NCBI RefSeq assembly: GCF_002855495.1
Contig: NZ_PKRO01000008.1
Location: 1 to 64,000, forward strand
Length of the DNA stretch: 64,000 bases
Reading direction: 5' to 3'
Origin: Porphyrobacter sp. TH134
Lineage (GTDB): Bacteria > Pseudomonadota > Alphaproteobacteria > Sphingomonadales > Sphingomonadaceae
Positions 7,657 through 16,869 of the stretch are shown piece by piece. The notes under the pieces were generated by a model. It was given only the letters and a program-made list of their open reading frames with translations, was not told the DNA's origin and made no database searches. Made by a program: the position numbers and the translations under genes. How positions within the stretch are numbered: the stretch's first letter is position 1; every line of letters starts with the position of its first letter.

Positions 7657-9963
7657 TCAATCCTTCAGGAAGTCGGGCAGACCAACCGGGCCGCTGTCGC
7701 GCGGGGCACGGTCGCCGCCGCCCGAACCGCCGCGGCCGCCGCGATCGCCGCCGCGCCCACCACGGTCACCACCGCCACGGGGCCCGCGACGATCACCGCC
7801 GCGGTCACCGCCACGGCCGCCTTCGCGCGGTTCACGCGCTTCGCGGGGCGGACGGGTGTCCTCCAGCTCGGCGCCGGTTTCCTGATCGACAACGCGCATC
7901 GACAGGCGAACCTTGCCGCGCGGGTCGATTTCGAGCACCTTGACCTTCACTTCCATGCCTTCGGAGACGACATCGGTGGGCTTTTCAACCCGCTCGTTGC
8001 GCATTTCCGAGACGTGGACGAGACCGTCCTTGCCGCCCATGAAGTTCACGAAGGCGCCGAAATCGACGATGTTGACGACCTTGCCGTTGTAGATCTTGCC
8101 GACTTCGGCTTCCTCGACGATGCCGAGGATCCACTTCTTCGCCGCTTCGATCTCATCGACGTTGCTGGACGAGATCTTGATCACGCCTTCATCATCGATG
8201 TCGACCTTGGCGCCGGTTTCGGCGACGATCTCGCGGATCACCTTGCCGCCGGTGCCGATCACGTCACGGATCTTCGACTTGTCGATCTGGATCGTCTCGA
8301 TGCGCGGCGCGTGCTTGCTGACTTCGGTGCGGGCACCGGTCAGCGCCTTGGCCATCTCACCAAGGATGTGCTGACGGCCGGCCTTGGCCTGCTCCAGCGC
8401 CTTGGCCATGATTTCCTGCGTGATGCCGGCAACCTTGATGTCCATCTGCATCGTGGTGATGCCGTTTTCGGTCCCAGCAACCTTGAAGTCCATGTCGCCG
8501 AGGTGGTCTTCATCGCCCAGAATGTCCGACAGGACGGCGAATTCGTCACCTTCGAGGATCAGACCCATGGCGATGCCCGAAACCGGAGCCTTCACGGGCA
8601 CGCCCGCGTCCATCATCGACAGACAGCCGCCGCACACAGTCGCCATCGAGGACGAGCCGTTCGACTCGGTGATGTCCGACAGCACGCGGATGGTGTAAGG
8701 GAAGTCTTCCTTGCTCGGCAGCACGGGGTTCAGCGCGCGCCAGGCGAGCTTGCCGTGACCGACTTCGCGGCGACCCGGCGCGCCGAAGCGGCCCACTTCA
8801 CCGACCGAATAGGGCGGGAAGTTGTAGTGCAGCATGAAGCTCGAATAGCTCAGGCCTTCGAGCCCGTCGATCATCTGCTCGCTGTCCTTGGTGCCCAAGG
8901 TGGTGGTGCAGATCGCCTGGGTTTCGCCGCGGGTGAACAGCGACGAACCATGCGTGCGCGGCAGGAAGCCGACGATGGCTTCGATCGGACGCACCTGATC
9001 GAGCTTGCGGCCGTCGATGCGCTGGCCATCCTTGAGGATCGCGGTGCGCACGATTTCGGCTTCGAGCTTCTTCATCAGCTTGCCAGCGACCATCTGGGTC
9101 TGGCCGCCTTCATCCGCGAACGCCGCCTTGGCCTTGGCCCGGGCTTCGTTGAGCAGGTTCGAGCGCTGCGACTTGTCGGTGACCTTGTAGGCCGCCGCGA
9201 TGTCGCCGCCGATGAGGTCCTTGAGCTTGGCCTTCATGTCGGCGGTGTTGTCGCTGGTGTCGACATCCCACGGATCCTTGGCGGCCTTCTCGGCCAATTC
9301 CACGATCGCGCCGATGACGTTGCGGATTTCATCATGTGCGAACATGACGGCGCCGAGCATCACTTCCTCGGTCAGTTCCTTGGCTTCGGATTCGACCATC
9401 ATCACCGCGCCTTGCGTGGCGGCAACGACGAGGTCGAGCTGGCCTTCGGCAAGCGCCTTGTCCTGCTTCGGGTTGAGGACATATTCGCCATCAATGTAGC
9501 CGACGCGTGCAGCGCCGATCGGGCCCATGAAGGGCACGCCCGAGATGGTGAGTGCAGCCGAGGCCGCGATCATCGCGACGATATCGGCCTCAGTCTCGCC
9601 GTCGAACGACAGGACCTGCGCGATAACGTTGATTTCGTTGTAGAAACCTTCGGGGAACAGCGGGCGGATCGGACGGTCGATCAGGCGGCTGGTGAGCGTT
9701 TCCTTCTCGGTCGCGCCGCGTTCACGCTTGAAGAAGCCGCCGGGGATACGGCCGGCAGCCGAGAACTTTTCCTGATAGTGGACGGTGAGCGGGAAGAAGT
9801 CCTGCCCTTCTTTCACCGACTTGGCGGCGGTCACGGCGCACAGCACCACGGTTTCGCCATAGGTGGCCAGAACGGCGCCATCGGCCTGACGGGCAATACG
9901 CCCGGTTTCCAGAGTGAGGGTCTTTCCGCCCCACTCCAGCGATACGGTTTTCGTGTCGAACAT
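7657..9963 (-). CDS. pnp: Polyribonucleotide nucleotidyltransferase (PNPase)
   Basis: 768 residues. It has two RNase PH domains (first from residue 1; second with [17 protein letters not shown]), a linker helix domain, then KH ([16 protein letters not shown]) and S1 ([20 protein letters not shown]) domains. PNPase degrades RNA 3'-to-5' using phosphate and is a degradosome component. The C-terminus adds about 60 Gly/Arg/Asp-rich residues built of GGDRGG repeats and ends in GLPDFLKD. The ATG at 9963 ([11 protein letters not shown]) is the family start. It lies downstream of rpsO after a terminator-like hairpin. Confidence 0.97.
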   Translation of the reverse strand: MFDTKTVSLEWGGKTLTLETGRIARQADGAVLATYGETVVLCAVTAAKSVKEGQDFFPLTVHYQEKFSAAGRIPGGFFKRERGATEKETLTSRLIDRPIRPLFPEGFYNEINVIAQVLSFDGETEADIVAMIAASAALTISGVPFMGPIGAARVGYIDGEYVLNPKQDKALAEGQLDLVVAATQGAVMMVESEAKELTEEVMLGAVMFAHDEIRNVIGAIVELAEKAAKDPWDVDTSDNTADMKAKLKDLIGGDIAAAYKVTDKSQRSNLLNEARAKAKAAFADEGGQTQMVAGKLMKKLEAEIVRTAILKDGQRIDGRKLDQVRPIEAIVGFLPRTHGSSLFTRGETQAICTTTLGTKDSEQMIDGLEGLSYSSFMLHYNFPPYSVGEVGRFGAPGRREVGHGKLAWRALNPVLPSKEDFPYTIRVLSDITESNGSSSMATVCGGCLSMMDAGVPVKAPVSGIAMGLILEGDEFAVLSDILGDEDHLGDMDFKVAGTENGITTMQMDIKVAGITQEIMAKALEQAKAGRQHILGEMAKALTGARTEVSKHAPRIETIQIDKSKIRDVIGTGGKVIREIVAETGAKVDIDDEGVIKISSSNVDEIEAAKKWILGIVEEAEVGKIYNGKVVNIVDFGAFVNFMGGKDGLVHVSEMRNERVEKPTDVVSEGMEVKVKVLEIDPRGKVRLSMRVVDQETGAELEDTRPPREAREPREGGRGGDRGGDRRGPRGGGDRGGRGGDRGGRGGSGGGDRAPRDSGPVGLPDFLKD

Positions 9964-10102
9964 TGGTTTTCCTTCTGACCCGCGCGGCCATATTGCCGGG
10001 CGGGGCCTCATGTGCCGGGGAAAGAACCGTCCCGGTCCGGTGCGGGGCGCTGGTTCGGCCCCAAGGTAGCAAGCCGGATGCCTGCTAGCCCCAAATGCAA
10101 GA

Positions 10103-10125
10103 AAGGCGGCCCTTGAGCCGCCCTT
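10103..10125 (-). terminator. Hairpin between rpsO and pnp
   Basis: GGCGGC (10105-10110) pairs with GCCGCC (10117-10122) around a 6-nt loop. On the minus strand it is followed by TTTCTTG. It sits just after the rpsO stop and can act as a partial terminator or an RNA processing site, as at the rpsO-pnp junction of other bacteria. Confidence 0.6.
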
Positions 10126-10136
10126 CCGCAAAACTC

Positions 10137-10406
10137 TTACTTACGCAGACCCAGCTTCTGGATCAGCGCGTTGTAGCGCTCGACATCCTTCTTCTTGAGA
10201 TAGGCGAGCAGCGTGCGACGCTTGTTCACCATCATCAAGAGGCCGCGGCGCGAGTGGTTGTCCTTGTGGTGATCCTTGAAGTGCTCGGTCAGGTTACGGA
10301 TGCGCTGCGTGAGGATCGCAACCTGCACTTCGGGGCTGCCGGTGTCCTTGGGATCACGGGCATTGTCAGCAATGATGGTCTGCTTAACTTCGGCGGTCAC
10401 CGACAT
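10137..10406 (-). CDS. rpsO: 30S ribosomal protein S15
   Basis: 89 residues, the standard S15 length. It contains the 16S-rRNA-binding [19 protein letters not shown] and the C-terminal [21 protein letters not shown]15 binds the central domain of 16S rRNA early in 30S assembly. It lies 14 bases after truB on the same strand, with pnp next, the conserved truB-rpsO-pnp order. Confidence 0.98.
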   Translation of the reverse strand: MSVTAEVKQTIIADNARDPKDTGSPEVQVAILTQRIRNLTEHFKDHHKDNHSRRGLLMMVNKRRTLLAYLKKKDVERYNALIQKLGLRK

Positions 10407-10420
10407 AGTACGTCTCTTTC

Positions 10421-11413
10421 TTACTCAGCGACATCGGGAAGGTTGAACCCCCGGACGACGGTGGCCGTCCCATCCGTGATTTCCATCAGCGCGACCGGGA
10501 CAGCGCCCAGTTTCGCGAGATAAAGCCCAGATGATTGGGGCATGTCAGACAGCATCCGGCCCTGTCGGACCGCCTGCGCGCTTGTCTGATCGAGGTGGAG
10601 GGCCGGGATGTCGTCCAGCCCTGCCTCTAACGGCAGGAGGAGGTGTTCAAGGCCTCGGCCCTTAGCGGTTTCGTCCAACAAGTCCAGCGAAATCGCCTGT
10701 GCCTGCGTGAACGGGCCAGCCTTGGTGCGGTGCAGATAGGTGACGTGTCCGCAAGTGCCAAGCGCATAGGCGATGTCGCGCGCAAGGCTGCGGATATAGG
10801 TGCCTTTGGAGACGTGGGCGGTGAGGGTGATCTCATTCAGTAATTCGTCACCCTGAACTTGTTTCAGGGTCCATCCCCCGTCGCGCTCCGCCGGTGCCTG
10901 CGGAGAGATGGATGCTGAAACAAGTTCAGCATGACGGAGGAGAAGAGAGTGAATGGTCACCGCCCTCGCCTTCAGTTCCACCACCTCCCCCGCCCGGGCA
11001 AGATCATAGGCGCGCTGGCCGCCGACTTTCAGCGCGGAATAGGCAGGCGGCACCTGCTCGATGGGACCAGTGAAGCGCGCCAGCACCGCTTCAACATCCG
11101 CGAGCGCAGGGCGCACATCGCTGGTCGCCACCACTTCACCCTCGGTATCGAGGGTCGATGTCTCCGCGCCGAACTGCACCGTGAATACATAGATCTTGTC
11201 GCTATCCAGCATCCGTCCGGCGAGCTTGGTCGCCTCCCCCAAGGCAATCGGCAGCACGCCTTGCGCCAACGGATCGAGCGTCCCGCCGTGCCCGACCTTG
11301 GTCTTGGCATAGCCGTTCTGGCGCAGCACGCGCTTGACGGCGCTCACGCCTTGCGTGCTGCCCATGCCCTTCGGCTTGTCGAGGATCAACCATCCGGAAA
11401 GCGGCGCACTCAT
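10421..11413 (-). CDS. truB: tRNA pseudouridine(55) synthase TruB, with an in-frame repeat insertion
   Basis: 330 residues. The catalytic Asp lies in [15 protein letters not shown]; downstream are [19 protein letters not shown] and the [12 protein letters not shown] motif. TruB makes pseudouridine 55 in the T loop of tRNAs. Between the strand AVTIHSLLL and [14 protein letters not shown], about 30 extra residues (starting RHAELVSAS and ending LKQVQGDE) are encoded by a palindromic repeat (10846-10936). In E. coli this is a short beta-turn, so the insert probably forms a tolerated surface loop. The start overlaps the tdk stop by four bases (ATGA). Confidence 0.95.
   Translation of the reverse strand: MSAPLSGWLILDKPKGMGSTQGVSAVKRVLRQNGYAKTKVGHGGTLDPLAQGVLPIALGEATKLAGRMLDSDKIYVFTVQFGAETSTLDTEGEVVATSDVRPALADVEAVLARFTGPIEQVPPAYSALKVGGQRAYDLARAGEVVELKARAVTIHSLLLRHAELVSASISPQAPAERDGGWTLKQVQGDELLNEITLTAHVSKGTYIRSLARDIAYALGTCGHVTYLHRTKAGPFTQAQAISLDLLDETAKGRGLEHLLLPLEAGLDDIPALHLDQTSAQAVRQGRMLSDMPQSSGLYLAKLGAVPVALMEITDGTATVVRGFNLPDVAE
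10846..10936. repeat. REP/REPIN-like palindromic element inside truB
   Basis: A 91-bp element with 30-bp inverted ends. The left end starts CGTCACCCTGAACTTGTTTC; the right end, read on the other strand, starts CGTCATGCTGAACTTGTTTC. Each end also folds on itself (CCCTGAA/TTCAGGG and TGCTGAA/TTCAGCA), and the only differences between the ends are paired changes that keep both hairpins. It is read through in frame as part of TruB. Confidence 0.85.
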
Positions 11414-11985
11414 CCGCTCAGAGCCTCAGAGAAATGCCGGCGGCACAGCGCCACATAGCGATCATTTCCGCCGATCTCGGTCTGCTGGCCCTGCCGCACC
11501 GCCGCGCCGCTGGCATCGACGCGCAGGTTCATCGTCGCCTTGCGACCGCAGTGGCACACCGCCTTCAGTTCCACCAAGGCATCGGCAATCCCCAGCAGCA
11601 CCGCCGATCCCGGGAACAGCTCCCCCTGAAAATCGGTGCGCAAGCCGTAACACAGCACCGGAATGCCGCCCTCGTCGGCCAGTCGCGCCAATTGCCACAC
11701 TTGATCGGCGGTGAGGAACTGCGCCTCGTCCACCATCACGCAATCGAGCGGTTGCACCTTATGCGCCGCGCTGATCGCTGCCCAGAGGTCGGTGCCGGGC
11801 GCAAACTTGTGTGCCTCGCTCTCCAGCCCGATGCGGCTTTTCACCTGCCCGTCCGAACGGCTGTCAAGCGCAGCTGTCCAAAGCATCGTCGCCATCCCGC
11901 GCTCGCGGTAGTTGAAATCCGCCTGCAAGAGATGCGAGCTTTTGCCGGCGTTCATGCTGGCGTAGTAGAAGTACAGCTTGGCCAT
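11410..11985 (-). CDS. tdk: Thymidine kinase (type II)
   Basis: 191 residues. Walker A is YASMNAGKSSHLLQ. The DEAQ box is MVDEAQFLTADQVWQLA. The lasso region LRTDFQGELFPGSA is followed by a zinc-binding CHCGRKATMNLRV. It phosphorylates thymidine for dTTP salvage. It starts a minus-strand unit with truB (four-base overlap), an unusual neighbour for truB, and is divergent from yceI, 80 bases away. Confidence 0.96.
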   Translation of the reverse strand: MAKLYFYYASMNAGKSSHLLQADFNYRERGMATMLWTAALDSRSDGQVKSRIGLESEAHKFAPGTDLWAAISAAHKVQPLDCVMVDEAQFLTADQVWQLARLADEGGIPVLCYGLRTDFQGELFPGSAVLLGIADALVELKAVCHCGRKATMNLRVDASGAAVRQGQQTEIGGNDRYVALCRRHFSEALSG

Positions 11986-12065
11986 AGCGCCCGACTAGCT
12001 GTTCACCGCTCTCAGAGCGAGACAGGGGTGAACCTTTTGCCCGGCTGAAGCGTAGTGAAAAGACA

Positions 12066-12662
12066 ATGACCACCCCCGCTGCCTGCATCCGGATAATCCT
12101 GCGGCCGCTACTGGCCATTATTGCCCTTGCCTGTCTCAGCGGTAACTCGGCGAGCGTACCGCTACGCTATACGCTGGACACGACGGCCAGCTCCGTCTCG
12201 GCCAAGGTGCCGTTCTTCGGCCTTGCCAGCAAATCGGCGCGCTTTCCGCGGATGCAGGGCGCGGTTACGATCGTGCCGGGCGCACCGGAACAGGCGGTGA
12301 TCAATGTGACCTTCGATGCGACCGCCATTGAGGCGCCTGACAGCGTCACGCTCGCCCGGTTGAGGAGCGACAAGTTCTTCTGGGTGGAAAAATATCCCTC
12401 GATCCGGTTCATAGGCCGCTCGCTCAAACTTTCGAGCACGACGCGCGGGACCGTTAGCGGCGAGTTGACCGCCCGCGGCGTCACCCGTCCGGCGACACTG
12501 GCGGTGACCTTCGATGCCGATCCGATCGCGCAGGCCGGAAAGCCGGTGAGCTTCAACGGTACCACCACCATCGACCGGCGGCAGTTCGGGATGAAGGCGT
12601 ATCAGCTGATCGTGGGCAACAAGGTGGACATTACGCTGAAGGCGCGAATGATCCCACGTTAG
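12066..12662 (+). CDS. YceI-family periplasmic lipid-binding protein
   Basis: 198 residues with a signal peptide of about 28-30 residues and then a YceI lipocalin-like barrel: RYTLDTTASSVSAKVPFFG at the start, FDATAIEAPD, DKFFWVEKYPSIRFIG, GELTARGVTRPATLAVTF and RRQFGMKAYQLIVGNKVDITL. YceI proteins bind polyisoprenoid lipids in the periplasm; the physiological role is not settled. It is transcribed against its neighbours, between tdk (divergent) and rbfA (convergent, three bases apart). Confidence 0.88.
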   Translation: MTTPAACIRIILRPLLAIIALACLSGNSASVPLRYTLDTTASSVSAKVPFFGLASKSARFPRMQGAVTIVPGAPEQAVINVTFDATAIEAPDSVTLARLRSDKFFWVEKYPSIRFIGRSLKLSSTTRGTVSGELTARGVTRPATLAVTFDADPIAQAGKPVSFNGTTTIDRRQFGMKAYQLIVGNKVDITLKARMIPR

Positions 12663-12665
12663 GCG

Positions 12666-13070
12666 CTATTCTTCCTCGTCATCGCCAAGATCGCGGACAA
12701 CCTTGGGATCGCGCAGCAGGGCTTCGATCCGGTCGGCCTCGGCAAAGCTTTCATCCTTGCGGAACTTGAGCTTGGGCGCGAATTTCAGGCCGAGCCGCTG
12801 GGCGACTTCGCGTTGGAGGAAGGCAGTGTTCTGGCGCAGGGCAAGGACCACCTCGTCCTCGCCCGCGCCCATCAGCGGCTTCACGTAAGCGGTCGCATGG
12901 CGCAGATCGGGGGTCATGCGCACCTCGGTGACCGAGATATGCGCTGCGCGCACGACATCGTCATGCACCTCGCCGCGCGCGAGCAGTTCCGACAGGATAT
13001 GCCGCACCCGCTCGCCTACCTTGAGGACACGGACCGATTGCTGTTCGGCGGTGAAAGGGGCTTTGGCCAT
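12666..13070 (-). CDS. rbfA: Ribosome-binding factor A
   Basis: 134 residues with a KH-like fold: [43 protein letters not shown], and [29 protein letters not shown]. RbfA aids late 16S rRNA 5'-end maturation of the 30S subunit and cold growth. It ends in an acidic DLGDDEEE tail. Its start overlaps the stop of the thioesterase gene by one base, so the two are translationally coupled downstream of infB. Confidence 0.95.
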   Translation of the reverse strand: MAKAPFTAEQQSVRVLKVGERVRHILSELLARGEVHDDVVRAAHISVTEVRMTPDLRHATAYVKPLMGAGEDEVVLALRQNTAFLQREVAQRLGLKFAPKLKFRKDESFAEADRIEALLRDPKVVRDLGDDEEE

Positions 13071-13513
13071 TATTCCATCCCCGTGCTGGTCGGCGTCGGA
13101 CGCGGGGTCGGAATCGCGGTCGAGGTCGAGCGCGCGTACAGCGTCCCATCCTCTGCCAGCAATTCGCCTTCGAGGAAGACGACGCGCCGGCCGCCCTTCA
13201 CCACCCGGCCCTTGCCGATGATCGTGGCGCCTTCGGGGATCAGACGAATAAGGCTCATCGCAATGTCGAGATTGAGCGGCGCCATCTCGCCGCCGGTCGC
13301 CGCGACATAGGCATAGCCCATCACATCATCGAGACAGCCTGCAACCAGGCCCCCCTGCACGCCGCCGCGCCAGGTGGTCATTTCGCGCTTTACGGTAAAG
13401 CGCATGGTCGCGGTCTGGGTGTCTGCATCCCAGCTCACGAATTGCGAGCCGAGCAGCGCCGTATGCGGCGACTGCCCGGCATCGTCTGGGTAGTGTGCGT
13501 CGTGAAGGCTCAC
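13070..13513 (-). CDS. PaaI-family hotdog thioesterase
   Basis: 147 residues, a single hotdog domain. [18 protein letters not shown] and [22 protein letters not shown] carry the helix and Gly-rich turn of PaaI-like acyl-CoA thioesterases, and [23 protein letters not shown] is the final strand pair. The substrate is unknown. It is wedged between infB (four-base ATGA overlap) and rbfA (one-base overlap), so it is co-translated with ribosome-biogenesis genes although it has no known role there. Confidence 0.83.
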   Translation of the reverse strand: MSLHDAHYPDDAGQSPHTALLGSQFVSWDADTQTATMRFTVKREMTTWRGGVQGGLVAGCLDDVMGYAYVAATGGEMAPLNLDIAMSLIRLIPEGATIIGKGRVVKGGRRVVFLEGELLAEDGTLYARSTSTAIPTPRPTPTSTGME

Positions 13514-16080
13514 AGGGTCCGCTCACGCTCCTCGACCGAGAAGACTTCGAGCATGTCGCCGGCCTTGATGTCGTTGGTGTCCTGCAACACCACGCCACAT
13601 TCCAGACCGGTGCGCACTTCGTCGACATCGTCCTTGAAGCGTCGCAGCGAGTGGATCTTGGTCGCCGAGACAATGACGTCCTGACGTGTGAGACGGGCGA
13701 ACAGGCCCTTGCGAATCGCGCCTTCCAGCACCAGCAGACCAGCCGCCTTGTCCTTCTTGCCCGCCGGGAACACCTGCTTGACCTCGGCACGCCCGACCAC
13801 GGTTTCGATCCGCTCCGGCCCAAGCTCGCCGGCCATTTCCTTGGCGATGGCATCGGTCAGGTGATAAATGACGTCGTAATACATCATCCGCACATTGTCC
13901 CGCTTGAGCAGGTCGCGCGCCTTGGCATTGGGACGCACGTTGAAGCCGATGATCGGCGCCTTCGAGGCCCCGGCCAGCGTCACATCGCTTTCCGTGATCG
14001 CGCCCACGCCCGCGCTCAGCACCCGCACCTTGATCTCGTCGTTCGAGAGATTGTGGAGCGCATTGACGATCGCTTCGACGCTGCCCTGCACGTCCGCACG
14101 CACCACCACCGGGAATTCGATGACGTTGGAGGACAGGCTGCTGAACATCGTGTCGAAATTGGTCGGGGCCAGCGCTGTGCGCTTTTCCGTCGCGATTTCC
14201 TGACGATACTTCGCAACTTCGCGGGCGCGCTGTTCGTTTTCGACCACGGTGAGATGGTCCCCTGCCGAAGGCACGCCGCCAAGGCCGAGCACTTCGACCG
14301 GCATCGACGGGCCAGCTTCCTTGAGCTGCTGACCCTTGTCGTCGACGATCGCACGCACCTTACCGCTCTGCGTGCCGACCACGAAGGTATCGCCGCGCTT
14401 CAGCGTCCCGCGGGTCACCAGCACGGTCGCAACCGGCCCGCGGCCCTTGTCGAGCTGGGCTTCGATCACGGTCGCCTCGGCATCGCGGTCAGGCCGGGCC
14501 TTCAACTCGAGCAGTTCGGCCTGAAGTCCGATCGCCTCGATCAGCTGGTCGAGGCCCGCACCCGTCTTGGCCGAAACCTCGACATCCTGCACGTCGCCCG
14601 ACATCGCCTCGACCACGATTTCGTGTTCGAGCAGACGTTCGCGGATCTTTTGCGGGTTGAACTCCGCCTTGTCCGACTTGGTGATCGCCACGATCATCGG
14701 CACGCCGGCGGCCTTGGTGTGGTTGATCGCCTCGATCGTCTGCGGCATCAGCCCGTCATCGCCTGCGACCACCAGAATGACGATGTCGGTGACATTGGCA
14801 CCGCGCATCCGCATTTCGGTGAAGGCCGCGTGGCCGGGCGTATCGAGGAAGGTGATCTTCTGCTTGCCCTTGGTGGTGATCTGGTAGGCGCCGATGTGCT
14901 GGGTGATACCCCCGGCCTCGCCTTTCACGACATCCGTGCCGCGCAGAGCATCCAGCAGGCTGGTCTTCCCGTGATCGACGTGGCCCATGATCGTGACCAC
15001 TGGCGGACGCTCCACCAGCGTGTCTTCAGGATCCATGTCCTCGCTGTTGTCGATATCGACATCGCTGGCGGACACGCGGGTGATGTTGTGGCCGAATTCC
15101 TCGACCAGCAGTTCCGCCGTATCCTGATCGATGGTCTGGTTGACCGTGACCATCATGCCCAGATTGAACAGCGCCTTGACCAGATCCGCGCCCTTCTCGG
15201 CCATACGGTTGGCGAGTTCGCTGACGGTGATCGCTTCTGGCACGACCACATCGCGGACCTGCTTTTCGCGCGGCTTCGACGGGCCGCCCTGACCGCGGCG
15301 TTCCTTTTCACGCGCACGCTTCAATGCGGCGAGGCTGCGCGCACGGCGGCCTTCGTCCTCGTTCAAGGCGCGCGTGACAGTCAGCTTGCCTGAACGGCGA
15401 GCGTCCTTGCCTTCGTCAATCGGGGCGGCGCGCTTGTCATCCTTCTTCTTGGCTTTGACCTCCACGGGCCGCTTGGGCTCGGGCCGCTCGACCGGCGTGA
15501 ACCGACGGGCAGCCGGAACAGCGTCAGTCTTGGCAGCCGGGGCGACAGGCGCTTCTTCCGCCGCTGACGTTTCGGCTGGCGCGGGCGCAGGTTCGGCAGC
15601 AGCGGGCTCCGGCGCAGAAGCAACCTCAGCGCGCTGACGCTCGGCCTCTTCCTGGGCCCGGCGGTTTTCCTCCGCCCGGCGGCGCTCTTCCTCTTCGGCA
15701 CGCTGGCGTTCCTCATCTTCGCGCTTGCGCGCTTCTTCAGCCATCCGCAGCCGCTCTTCCTCGGCTTCGAGCTGAAGCCGCTTCACGCGCTCTTGCGGCG
15801 TTTCGCCAGCTGGCGCGGGACGGACAGCGCGCGGCGGCGGGGCGGCCGGACGCGGCGCTTCAGCCACAGGCGCCGGAGCGGGCGGCGGCGGGGCGGGCGT
15901 AGGCGGCGGCGGTGCGGCCGCTTCCGTGCCAGGCTTGCCGAGCACACGGCGACGCTTCACCTCGACCACCACCTTGTTGGTGCGGCCATGGCTGAAGGTC
16001 TGCTTGACCTCGCCCGCATCCACCGAGCGCTTGAGGCCCAGGGGTTTGCGAGTGCGCTGGTTGTCGTTGTCGTCGCTCAT
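13510..16080 (-). CDS. infB: Translation initiation factor IF-2
   Basis: 856 residues. An N-terminal IF2 associated domain is followed by a long Ala/Pro then Glu/Arg-rich charged region (about 50-280). The GTPase has G1 [13 protein letters not shown]3 DTPGHAAF and G4 ITKSDKA. Beta-barrel domains and the C-terminal fMet-tRNA-binding domain complete it. It places initiator tRNA on the 30S subunit. It starts ten bases after the ylxR stop in the rimP-nusA-ylxR-infB order. Confidence 0.98.
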   Translation of the reverse strand: MSDDNDNQRTRKPLGLKRSVDAGEVKQTFSHGRTNKVVVEVKRRRVLGKPGTEAAAPPPPTPAPPPPAPAPVAEAPRPAAPPPRAVRPAPAGETPQERVKRLQLEAEEERLRMAEEARKREDEERQRAEEEERRRAEENRRAQEEAERQRAEVASAPEPAAAEPAPAPAETSAAEEAPVAPAAKTDAVPAARRFTPVERPEPKRPVEVKAKKKDDKRAAPIDEGKDARRSGKLTVTRALNEDEGRRARSLAALKRAREKERRGQGGPSKPREKQVRDVVVPEAITVSELANRMAEKGADLVKALFNLGMMVTVNQTIDQDTAELLVEEFGHNITRVSASDVDIDNSEDMDPEDTLVERPPVVTIMGHVDHGKTSLLDALRGTDVVKGEAGGITQHIGAYQITTKGKQKITFLDTPGHAAFTEMRMRGANVTDIVILVVAGDDGLMPQTIEAINHTKAAGVPMIVAITKSDKAEFNPQKIRERLLEHEIVVEAMSGDVQDVEVSAKTGAGLDQLIEAIGLQAELLELKARPDRDAEATVIEAQLDKGRGPVATVLVTRGTLKRGDTFVVGTQSGKVRAIVDDKGQQLKEAGPSMPVEVLGLGGVPSAGDHLTVVENEQRAREVAKYRQEIATEKRTALAPTNFDTMFSSLSSNVIEFPVVVRADVQGSVEAIVNALHNLSNDEIKVRVLSAGVGAITESDVTLAGASKAPIIGFNVRPNAKARDLLKRDNVRMMYYDVIYHLTDAIAKEMAGELGPERIETVVGRAEVKQVFPAGKKDKAAGLLVLEGAIRKGLFARLTRQDVIVSATKIHSLRRFKDDVDEVRTGLECGVVLQDTNDIKAGDMLEVFSVEERERTL

Positions 16081-16089
16081 TATAGCTCG

Positions 16090-16869
16090 TTAGTCCTTCA
16101 CGTATTCATCAATAATCGCCGATCGGCCGTGCGGCTGATCGGTGTCGCCGGAAGTGTCCCGGCCTGTTTCCTTGGTCTCGCTCGCGCGGTCACCCCCGGC
16201 ATATTGCACCAGCCGGGACACCGCCTGAAGCACGCGGTCTGCCGCGCGCATGTCGCCAGGATGCCCGGCAACGCCCAGGTGAACCACATTGTCGCGGCCC
16301 AATGCCACAGACAGCGCGGTGCGGTCCAGTGGCAAGGTCTGCCCCCGCAGGCCAGAGCCTTCGGCATCGGTGCCAACCCGCCACGCCTGATCGAGCTTGC
16401 GCCGCCCATCCTCGCTGCTGTCCGAGGCGTGCAGCAGGATCGCGATCCGGCCGCTGCGCGCCTGTTCCTCGATCCGGGCCGAACCCATCACGATATTGCC
16501 GCTGCGCAGTTCCAGCCCCAGCCGATCACACAAATGCCGCACCAACGCCGCTTGGACCCGGTCGGGAAGATCGTCAGGGATGGTCAGCGGCGCGCCCTTG
16601 AAGGCACGCATCAGCGCCTTCCTGAGATGACCCTCTGCCAACGCAGTTTCAAGCGCGCTGCGATCCACCCCGATCCAAGCGCCGCGACCCGGAGCCTTGG
16701 CAGCAACATCGGGGAGCACCAGGCCGTCCGGCGAAATTGCCAGACGCACCAAGCCATCCCGCGGGGCGCTTTCGCCAGCCAGGATACAGCGCCGCTCGCT
16801 CCCCGCAGCTGCGGAAAGCACCGGCTCAGCGATGTCGGACGTCAGGCGCTCATTGGGTGGAGTCCGCAT
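16090..16869 (-). CDS. YlxR-type DUF448 / ribosomal L7Ae-like RNA-binding protein
   Basis: 259 residues. The N-terminal YlxR domain has RRCILAGESAPRDGLVRLAISPDG, PGRGAWIGVDRSALE and FKGAPLTIPDDL. The C-terminal half (from about residue 115) resembles an L7Ae-like fold (GNIVMGSARIEEQARSGRIAILLHASD). This two-domain form is common in Alphaproteobacteria. The ATG at 16869 overlaps the nusA 3' end by 20 bases; a longer start would lie deep in nusA. It is probably a nucleic-acid-binding accessory of the nusA-infB operon. Confidence 0.85.
   Translation of the reverse strand: MRTPPNERLTSDIAEPVLSAAAGSERRCILAGESAPRDGLVRLAISPDGLVLPDVAAKAPGRGAWIGVDRSALETALAEGHLRKALMRAFKGAPLTIPDDLPDRVQAALVRHLCDRLGLELRSGNIVMGSARIEEQARSGRIAILLHASDSSEDGRRKLDQAWRVGTDAEGSGLRGQTLPLDRTALSVALGRDNVVHLGVAGHPGDMRAADRVLQAVSRLVQYAGGDRASETKETGRDTSGDTDQPHGRSAIIDEYVKD

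Noticed and set aside
8014-9978. Long plus-strand open frame opposite pnp (654 codons)
   Set aside because: It lies fully antisense to a certain gene; its translation is His/Asp/Val-rich without any domain, as expected from the complement of GC-rich codons.
13495-15393. Long plus-strand open frame opposite infB (632 codons)
   Set aside because: Antisense shadow of infB with biased His/Asp/Arg composition and no ribosome-binding site.
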